Of a stretch of 60,305 nucleotides of DNA, positions 55,171 to 60,305 are shown in pieces; position 1 is the first letter of the stretch, and each line of letters begins with the position of its first letter. The stretch spans positions 1 through 60,305 of the forward strand of contig JAZSEW010000091.1 in NCBI GenBank assembly GCA_045531895.1, given 5' to 3'. Both the position numbers and the translations under genes were made by a program. The DNA is from SIG299 sp045531895. GTDB taxonomy: Bacteria; Bacillota; Clostridia; Lachnospirales; Lachnospiraceae. The notes beneath the pieces were generated by a model. That model saw only the letters and a list, made by a program, of their open reading frames with translations, was not told the DNA's origin and ran no database searches.

Positions 55171-55569
55171 ATGGCACTACTTACTTTTTTTAAAAATTTT
55201 TTTGTCTGCGGGGCCCTTGGCTGGTGCATGGAATGCTTCTGGACCGGGCTTGGAGCCATCCGCTGTCACAAAGATAAAATGCTGCGTTGCCAGACCTCCG
55301 TCTGGATGTTTCCCATCTACGGAATGGCTGCTCTTTTTGCACCTCTCAGTCGGCTGCTGAAGGGAGTTCCTACTGTATTCCGCGGGATGCTCTATACCCT
55401 GCTGATTTATACAGGAGAATTTTTCAGTGGTTCATTGTTAAAAAAACATCACTCCTGCCCATGGGACTACAGCAAAGCAAAATATAATTACAAAGGGCTT
55501 ATCCGGCTGGATTACGCCCCTGCCTGGTTTATTTCCGGACTGATTTTTGAAAAGGTATTGGAAAAATAA
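55171..55569 (+). CDS. CmpB-family (putative ABC transporter type IV) membrane protein
   Basis: The 132-residue protein has three or four hydrophobic segments and the family pattern FFVCGALGWCMECFWTGL at the N-terminus, SVWMFPIYGMAALF, and CPWDYSKAKYNYKGLIRLDY near residue 95. Members are annotated as putative ABC-transporter permeases without an ATPase partner; the function is not known and no ABC gene is adjacent. GGAAGG, within the right arm of a hairpin, precedes the ATG. The ClC gene follows after 27 bp. Confidence 0.8.
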   Translation: MALLTFFKNFFVCGALGWCMECFWTGLGAIRCHKDKMLRCQTSVWMFPIYGMAALFAPLSRLLKGVPTVFRGMLYTLLIYTGEFFSGSLLKKHHSCPWDYSKAKYNYKGLIRLDYAPAWFISGLIFEKVLEK

Positions 55570-55596
55570 TTTTTTACAAAAGAAGGAGGCATCCTT

Positions 55597-57183
55597 ATGA
55601 AACAAAAGAGCTATAAAGAATATCTTACAAATATTTTCCCTTGCGTCTGCTATGGCATTTTAACCGGTATCCTGACCGGTGGCACCATCTTTTTATTTAA
55701 GTTTCTGGCAGGCAAAGCAGAAAACCTGTCCCGCTCCATTTACGATTGCGCAAAAAATTCTTTTCTGCCTATGCTGCTTGTTTTTTTTGTACTGATTATC
55801 CTTGCATATCTTATGTCCCTTATCCACAAAGCAGCGCCGGAATGTAAGGGCGGCGGTATCCCACGAAGTGAAGGCATTCTACGTGGAATTCTTCCATTCG
55901 CTCCGTTTCGCACCTTCCTTGGCACCTTTTTCGGAAGTATGATTAGTTTCTTTGCCGGTCTTCCCTGCGGTAGTGAAGGTCCTGCGGTACTCATCGGCAC
56001 TTCTCTCGGTAGTATGGCAGGAAAATCTTCCAAAAAGCAGTTAGCCTTAGAACGCTACGTTATGACCGGCGGTGCAGGTGCAGGCTTTGCCGTTGCCACC
56101 GGTGCCCCGCTCTCCGGTATTTTATTTGCTTTGGAAGAAATACATAAACGCTTTTCCCCAATGCTGGTACTTACTGTCTCCATGGCAGTACTTTCCGCTA
56201 CCGGAACCAATCATCTGTTATGCAATACCTTTGATATGAAAGCATCCCTGTTCCATTTGGATGCTTTACCGGAGTTTACTCTTACGCACATAGGTTACCT
56301 TCTCCTGATTGGTATATTTATCGCTCTTGCCGTAGCCTTATTTGACGGTTCCATCCTTCTGTTCCGTCGTTTTACAGGCCGCTTCAAAAAAGGAGCCGTT
56401 CCGGTAATAAAACTCATGATTACTTTCATATTGGCAGGAATCCTTTGCTTTTTCCTCGCAGACGGTGCCTACAGCGGACATCACATGATTGAACATGTAC
56501 TTGAACATACTCCGGCCTTTGGCCTTTTACTTGCCCTCTTTGTCATCCGCCTTGCCATGATGCTTCTGGTTACCGACAGTGGCGCTACCGGTGGTATTTT
56601 TATTCCAACCCTTGCCATTGGTGTTCTTGCCGCAGCCATGATTACCAAATTTTTAGTTTTTCTTGGTATGCCGGAAGAGCTTTCTTCCCTTATGATTTTC
56701 CTTGGCATGTGCGCTTTTATCGGCGGAACCCTGCGGGCTCCTCTCACAGCTTCTGTGCTGTTTATTGAGCTTTCCGGGCAGTTTACCGGCCTGTTTTATG
56801 TTGCTGTAGTTGTTTTTGTTGTCAGCCTGATTACAGAACTTTTTGGTCAGACACCGTTCTATGATAAAGCACTGGAAGAAATGACCGAACGCTATCATCA
56901 CGGAAAGCAGATGAAAATTTCCCGCTTCACCCTTATTGTCTCTCCGGGTGATTTTGTTGTTGGCAAGTCTGTCAGAGACATTATGTGGCCACACACCTCT
57001 GTTATTGAAAGCATCTCCCATGCAGGCAGTCGCGTTCTGGAAGAAATGGACGACGGCGAACAGCGCCTCTATGCCGGTGATAAGGTAACTATCCGTGCCG
57101 CCTATTATGACAAAGAAGAAATTCTTAAATTATTGCTGGGTCTTGCCGGGGATGATGTAATCGTTGAGGATATTGTATCCTAA
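55597..57183 (+). CDS. ClC-family H+/Cl- exchange transporter with TrkA-C tail
   Basis: The 528-residue membrane protein has the ClC filter motifs GGGIPRSEG near residue 85, GSEGP at 125-129 and GGIFIPT near 335. The gating glutamate is Glu127. The EE pair at 180-181 (FALEEIHKRF) aligns with E. coli ClC Glu202-203, the proton pathway residues, which favours an antiporter over a channel. Residues about 445-528 form a TrkA-C domain (SPGDFVVGKSVRDI), a ligand-binding module that may regulate it. AAGGAGG precedes the ATG. Confidence 0.94.
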   Translation: MKQKSYKEYLTNIFPCVCYGILTGILTGGTIFLFKFLAGKAENLSRSIYDCAKNSFLPMLLVFFVLIILAYLMSLIHKAAPECKGGGIPRSEGILRGILPFAPFRTFLGTFFGSMISFFAGLPCGSEGPAVLIGTSLGSMAGKSSKKQLALERYVMTGGAGAGFAVATGAPLSGILFALEEIHKRFSPMLVLTVSMAVLSATGTNHLLCNTFDMKASLFHLDALPEFTLTHIGYLLLIGIFIALAVALFDGSILLFRRFTGRFKKGAVPVIKLMITFILAGILCFFLADGAYSGHHMIEHVLEHTPAFGLLLALFVIRLAMMLLVTDSGATGGIFIPTLAIGVLAAAMITKFLVFLGMPEELSSLMIFLGMCAFIGGTLRAPLTASVLFIELSGQFTGLFYVAVVVFVVSLITELFGQTPFYDKALEEMTERYHHGKQMKISRFTLIVSPGDFVVGKSVRDIMWPHTSVIESISHAGSRVLEEMDDGEQRLYAGDKVTIRAAYYDKEEILKLLLGLAGDDVIVEDIVS

Positions 57184-57207
57184 GAGTTTATATCATCTAT
57201 TGACATT

Positions 57208-57245
57208 AAAATGCTGCCTCCAAAACAATATTGGAGACAGCATTT
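57208..57245. terminator. bidirectional terminator after the ClC gene
   Basis: AAATGCTGCCTCCAA (57208-57222) pairs with TTGGAGACAGCATTT (57231-57245) with one mismatch, followed by T residues on the plus strand. Confidence 0.85.
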
Positions 57246-57313
57246 TTTATGCCCCTTATTTTCTCTGACACAAATTTATTCCTTAGCCGGAATAACAATC
57301 CGGAAATGGCTTT

Positions 57314-57988
57314 CTACACTGCTTCGGTTAACCTTTTCTTCTTTCTCACAAGCAAAAGCAGACCTGCTAAAACAAAAGCGGGAATATAAATAGGTTTATT
57401 ATTCACCTTGTTTAATACACATTTATAGGTAGCTCTTACCGGATAAGCATACACCGTGATTTCTGCTCCTAAATCCGCACCTTCAAACATCGGATAATCG
57501 TCCTGATATTGCTTACCGTCTACGGTAAACTCTATCAGCGGCCACTGCTCCATAATTCCTCCGACGTTTATCTCCGTATAGCCGACAATAGTTCCGGTAC
57601 ACTTGATTTTATCAAAATTGCGGATAAACTCGTTACCCAGATACCAACCTCCTACTACCAACAGTAAAAAGCCTGCCACCGCAAAGATTGGCACCACCTT
57701 TTTCTTTTTCTCCTCTCTCGCAATAAAAATGCAGGAAGAAATCAGGAAACATGCCCCATATAGCACAGAAGCAAAGAAACTGAATAATACCTCATCCAAG
57801 TAGGAAAGTCCCGGCATAAAGCCGTAACCTGGCAGGTTGTCATAATATTCCTGTATCCGATATGCAGCAAGTACAGAAACAAGTTCCAATAAAATCAAAA
57901 TGAGCCAAAGCTTCTTTGAGTCCCTACGGATTGCCTGAACCTGTAAAAAAATCAGTAACACAAAAACTAAAAGGTAAACAATAACCAT
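57314..57988 (-). CDS. DUF3592-domain membrane protein
   Basis: The 224-residue protein has about five transmembrane helices (at about 2-20, 27-43, 64-85, 97-115 and near the C-terminus). A DUF3592-like extracellular beta segment lies at about 125-190 (CTGTIVGYTEI, PLIEFTVDGKQYQDDYP, YPVRATYKC). Function unknown. The ATG at 57988 is preferred over a TTG 13 codons earlier because a GGAG lies about 12 nt upstream of it. It stands alone between the ClC terminator and the integrative-element remnant. Confidence 0.78.
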   Translation of the reverse strand: MVIVYLLVFVLLIFLQVQAIRRDSKKLWLILILLELVSVLAAYRIQEYYDNLPGYGFMPGLSYLDEVLFSFFASVLYGACFLISSCIFIAREEKKKKVVPIFAVAGFLLLVVGGWYLGNEFIRNFDKIKCTGTIVGYTEINVGGIMEQWPLIEFTVDGKQYQDDYPMFEGADLGAEITVYAYPVRATYKCVLNKVNNKPIYIPAFVLAGLLLLVRKKKRLTEAV

Positions 57989-58142
57989 ATTCTTTCTATT
58001 CTCCGTTATATAATTATGTAAGTTCAAGTATAACTAATTACATTCTACTTGTTGCCCGCATAAGTGTCAATAATGTGTTTTTTGTCCTAATTTTTTAGCT
58101 GCTATCCGGTGGAGAGCGTTTAGCGCCGACCGAGCCCGGCAG

Positions 58143-58205
58143 GCGAGACGTAACTCGAAGTACACCGTCTTTCGTAAATATGCATAAATAAAGGAGGAAA
58201 AGCAC
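58143..58205. repeat. att-like direct repeat, left copy
   Basis: This 63-bp stretch is about three quarters identical to 60170-60231. Shared blocks are GCGAGACG, ACTCGAA and GCATAAATAAAGGAGGAAAA. The left blocks match the 3' end of a tRNA read on the minus strand. It probably marks the old left end of an integrated element. Confidence 0.7.
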
Positions 58206-58219
58206 GTTGCCTGCTTATA

Positions 58220-58237
58220 TATACAAATTATATACAA
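58220..58237. repeat. tandem direct repeat next to the left att-like site
   Basis: TATACAA occurs at 58220-58226 and again at 58231-58237 (11-bp period). A matching tandem (TGTATTCAAAT twice) follows the right att-like copy at 60244-60266, suggesting arm-type recombinase binding sites. Confidence 0.5.
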
Positions 58238-58264
58238 CTAAACTTACAATGTCTTCCTCCTGCA

Positions 58265-58378
58265 CTACTTTTTATTTGGTGGTGTAGTATCATTTGTTAA
58301 GCCAGCAATGTAGTCCAAGGAAACATTGTAAAATTTAGCCAAGGTTCTTGCATATACATGCTGTGTTTCATTTAAAGA
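58265..58378 (-). pseudogene. 3' fragment of an XRE-type helix-turn-helix regulator
   Basis: The last 37 codons read HVYARTLAKFYNVSLDYIAG followed by a polar tail and a TAG stop. This is typical of the recognition helix and C-terminus of Cro/C1-type repressors. There is no start codon and the frame stops just upstream at the junction near 58380, so most of the gene has been deleted. It was probably the repressor of the element. Confidence 0.7.
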
Positions 58379-58381
58379 TTA

Positions 58382-58675
58382 TTTATTCACCCGAAAACCC
58401 TATTCCGCATTGAGTATGCTGGTGGCTGTATTGCATTTAACGTTTCTTTCTATGCAAAAACAGAAATTGATGACTTTCAAAAGCAATTACGAAGAGCAAA
58501 GGATATAGCAGAGGAAAGCACTACTGTAAAGGCAGTTACAACGGAAGCATCATTAGAAACCTCTGCACAGAGTAATACAGCAGATAATTTACGTAAATAT
58601 GCCGAGTTATTAAAAGATGGTTTGATTACGCAGGAAGAATATGATGCTATGAAAAAGAAATTATTGGGATTATAG
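58382..58675 (+). pseudogene. 5'-truncated SHOCT-domain protein
   Basis: An open frame of 97 codons ending at TAG 58673-58675 has no start codon and is preceded by an in-frame stop at 58373. Its last 28 residues (LRKYAELLKDGLITQEEYDA and on to LLGL) are a clear SHOCT domain, a short helical module at the C-terminus of many proteins. The first part (FRIEYAGGCIAF) may be the end of a PH-like domain. Truncation shares the junction near 58380 with the XRE fragment. Confidence 0.72.
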
Positions 58676-58683
58676 GTGTTATC

Positions 58684-59160
58684 ATGAACTTACTTGAAAT
58701 AACAAGTTTTCCAAACAAGAAAAAGCATTGCACGATACAAGTTACCGAAGAACATTTTAGCATACAAGGAGATTTCTATTTTCTTGTAAATAAAGAGTTC
58801 TACAAGTCTAAGGCAAGGAAAGACAGTTGCTCCGTTAAAGAATACCTGGGTTTGGGAACACTCCGAAAACGTTCCCCCCAAAAAAACTTGTTCTTTTTAG
58901 CATTTGCCGTCATTTTGGAATTTGTTGATATGCTCGCCGGAAAAATAGAAGATATTTTCTTTTTTGTAAATACAGATTGGACTTCTTACATAGTAAATGC
59001 AGTGGCAATCCTTTGTATTATGGCAGGTCTGGCTGCATTCTTTTCAAAGAAAAAAGTAATCGAAATCTCTTTTTTGTCCAAGAGAATATGTGTAGATGAA
59101 AAGTTGTTCACAAAAGATGATATAAACAAGTTACATCATTTAATGATGAAATTAAGATAG
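58684..59160 (+). CDS. hypothetical membrane protein of the element
   Basis: The 158-residue protein has a polar N-terminal half with a predicted beta-rich segment (about 1-60), two transmembrane helices (about 67-90 and 101-121) and a short cytoplasmic tail. No known family was recognised. AGGTG lies 6 nt before the ATG and 5 bp after the SHOCT fragment's stop, so both probably came as one unit. It is the only intact gene in the element remnant. Confidence 0.65.
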   Translation: MNLLEITSFPNKKKHCTIQVTEEHFSIQGDFYFLVNKEFYKSKARKDSCSVKEYLGLGTLRKRSPQKNLFFLAFAVILEFVDMLAGKIEDIFFFVNTDWTSYIVNAVAILCIMAGLAAFFSKKKVIEISFLSKRICVDEKLFTKDDINKLHHLMMKLR

Positions 59161-59258
59161 TGTTCCTATTCCTCCACTTGAAAATAATGTTCTGTCTTTC
59201 ACAAGGTTCATGATTTGTTCCTGCAAATATGTAACTATCGTTGCATAAAACGGCTTAA

Positions 59259-59951
59259 ATTGATTCTTTACTGTTGGAAACAGAATGTAACCGCATTGTA
59301 AAAGATTTTAACCGTGCCCGTAAGGAATGGACGAATGTAAAAACTATTTTGTTTGGTATGTTTGAATATGCTCAGCGCAAGAAGTATTTGACCGTCAATC
59401 CAATGAACGAGGTCAAAATTCTTGTAAAGTATCGCCAAGTGGTAAGAAAAACCGCAAAGACACAAACTTTCAACACGGACGAATTGGCAGAGTTAAACCG
59501 CTATCTTGATGCAAAATTCACAGAAACGGAGGATTTAGCCTTTTTAGCGATTCGGATGAACTTCTATCTGGGTTTGCGTGTTGGAGAATTTGTAGCATTA
59601 AAATGGAGCGATTGGGAGGACGAAACCACACTGCATATTGTCCGTGAGGAAGTACGAGAACAGGAAAGCAATACTCGGTAACGTGGCTGACCATACAAAA
59701 ACGCATCTTGACCGTTTTGTAGCAGTTCCACCAAAGGCAATCGAGCTTTTAAAGCAGATACTACGGCAAAGTGAGTATATTTTCACTAGAGACGGAGAAA
59801 GACTTATGCTTCTCTCCTAGCTTCAAATGGTGTGCCACTGGATGCAATCAGAGAATTGCTAGGACACACGGAACTTTCCACCACTCTCGGCTACATATAC
59901 AATCCATTGCCGGAAAAAGATACTTACGAATTGATTAGTAAAGCGTTGTAA
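59259..59951 (+). pseudogene. tyrosine recombinase (integrase) pseudogene
   Basis: The 5' part reads as the end of the core-binding domain (FNRARKEWTNVKTILFGMFE) and the start of the catalytic domain with the first active-site Arg in YLGLRVGEFVALKW. The frame shifts near 59676-59690. It continues as DHTKTHLDRFVAVPPKAIEL to EYIFTRDGERL, and after an internal deletion near 59815 resumes with GVPLDAIRELLGHTELSTT and GYIYNP. The HxxR box is missing and the N-terminus is absent. It is therefore inactive. It ends 56 bp before the tRNA-end core at 60008. Confidence 0.85.
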
Positions 59952-60007
59952 CCGCTCTGTCGTCAAGTAGATACAACTGGGTACAAAACTGTAGACACAC
60001 AAACTTT

Positions 60008-60019
60008 GCGCGAGACGGG
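60008..60019. repeat. tRNA-3'-end core repeat (att core copy)
   Basis: GCGCGAGACGGG here is repeated exactly at 60168-60179. Read on the minus strand it is CCCGTCTCGCGC, the T-stem/acceptor end of a tRNA, most like tRNA-Leu. It lies just after the integrase pseudogene, where an att site is expected. Confidence 0.65.
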
Positions 60020-60121
60020 GTGCACGACGTCCGGGGGACGTCGGCTCTGCACCGACCGGAGCGAAGCGGAGACCTCGGACCCATGCGGGTTTCACGCATG
60101 GGTTCTGACCCCTTCGGGGTC
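60019..60121. other. GC-rich, highly structured segment without coding potential
   Basis: Several perfect hairpins follow one another. GGTGCA/TGCACC (60019-60053) encloses CGACGTCC/GGACGTCG, ACCCATGCG pairs with CGCATGGGT (60079-60103), and GACCCC pairs with GGGGTC (60107-60121). The terminator at 60123-60162 follows directly. It could be a small structured RNA or tRNA-downstream spacer; I do not recognise an RNA family. Confidence 0.5.
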
Positions 60122-60122
60122 A

Positions 60123-60162
60123 AAAAAAGAAGAACCAGTCTTTCGACTGATTCTTCTTTTTT
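60123..60162. terminator. bidirectional terminator
   Basis: An 18-bp stem with one mismatch (60123-60140 with 60145-60162) and a TTTC loop has A- and T-runs at its base. On the minus strand it lies just after a tRNA 3' end, as a tRNA terminator would; on the plus strand it would end any transcript through 60019-60121. Confidence 0.85.
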
Positions 60163-60167
60163 CAAGA

Positions 60168-60231
60168 GCGCGAGACGGGACTCGAACTGGAGTGTCTCTC
60201 ACAACCCGCATAAATAAAGGAGGAAAAACAC
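60168..60231. repeat. att-like direct repeat, right copy
   Basis: The copy contains GCGCGAGACGGGACTCGAA, which on the minus strand is TTCGAGTCCCGTCTCGCGC, the T-loop to acceptor end of a tRNA. The other half of the T-stem does not match (no pairing partner), so no tRNA gene is present. It is followed by GCATAAATAAAGGAGGAAAA as in the left copy, and probably opens a second element beyond the window. Confidence 0.7.
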
Positions 60232-60243
60232 ATCATCCATCTG

Positions 60244-60266
60244 TGTATTCAAATTTGTATTCAAAT
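60244..60266. repeat. tandem direct repeat next to the right att-like site
   Basis: TGTATTCAAAT occurs at 60244-60254 and 60256-60266. It parallels the TATACAA tandem at 58220-58237 in position and motif. Confidence 0.5.
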
Positions 60267-60305
60267 CATGATTTTTTGTATGTAATTACGCTTGTTAATC
60301 ATCTT

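Noticed and set aside
60020..60217. Open frame ending in SARRDSNWSVSHNPHK
   Set aside because: It is a chance frame across tRNA-end and hairpin sequence; no ribosome site or homologous domain.
60166..60240. Complete tRNA gene on the minus strand
   Set aside because: Only the T-loop and acceptor 3' part match; the 5' side of the T-stem does not pair and no anticodon arm follows.

Overview
The window looks like a chromosomal segment of a spore-forming, low-to-moderate GC Clostridium-class Firmicute, most likely a Lachnospiraceae-type gut bacterium. The basis is AGGAGG-type ribosome binding sites, frequent GTG/TTG starts, sporulation genes (sigK, spoIIP, gpr, a spore-photoproduct-lyase-like gene), a CIRCE-controlled hrcA operon and several plant-polysaccharide enzymes. 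No rRNA, CRISPR array or complete tRNA is visible. The taxonomy is inferred from gene content and was not checked by a database search.

Layout. 1-1650: argH with its promoter and a bidirectional terminator. 1669-13959 (minus strand): a membrane SH3 protein, two P-loop ATPases, argS, a padR-HAAS-DUF4097-pspC envelope-stress-like cluster, a nucleoid-associated protein, an AI-2E-type transporter, an rRNA methyltransferase and a GtrA protein. 14192-15586 (plus): a second AI-2E-type transporter. 15614-23177 (minus): sigK, then an operon-like run whose order matches the Bacillus yrzL-yrrK-yrzB-yrrL-yrrM-yrrO neighbourhood (ireB, ruvX, DUF1292, rnj, an MltG stub, trmR, a U32 peptidase), then mtaB. 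23319-23549: a lone HPr-like gene. 23697-42188 (minus): thiI-nifS, rsmE, a TRIC-type channel, pepP, prmA, dnaJ-dnaK-grpE-hrcA, a GH5 cellulase lipoprotein, hemW, lepA, spoIIP and gpr. This is the classical rpsT-gpr-spoIIP-lepA-hemW-hrcA-grpE-dnaK-dnaJ-prmA-rsmE-mtaB backbone with accessory genes inserted. 42433-44067 (plus): rpsT and hisS, each with an unusual leader. 44140-50983 (minus): a membrane beta-propeller-like protein, a domain-swapped GH3 enzyme, a MATE transporter and an RlmD-like RNA methyltransferase. 51147-57183 (plus): a nucleosidase/spore-photoproduct-lyase fusion, an SDR, a sirtuin, PncC, a CmpB-family membrane protein and a ClC antiporter. 57314-57988 (minus): a DUF3592 protein.

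58030-60305 is a degraded integrative element. It has att-like direct repeats whose core is the 3' end of a tRNA (tRNA-Leu-like), remnants of an XRE regulator and a SHOCT protein, one intact small membrane gene, and a tyrosine-recombinase pseudogene with a frameshift and an internal deletion. A second element seems to begin at the right edge.

How the genes work together: much of the window is translation and protein quality control, namely tRNA charging (argS, hisS), tRNA/rRNA modification (mtaB, thiI, trmR, the U32 protein, rsmE, an RlmI-type enzyme, an RlmD-type enzyme, prmA), heat-shock chaperones and lepA. Sporulation functions are interleaved. The most unusual items are the 642-residue nucleosidase-radical SAM fusion transcribed with an SDR from a near-consensus housekeeping promoter, the SH3-TM-Tudor-like protein, the competing hairpins that can hide the hisS ribosome binding site, and the tandem att structure at the right end.
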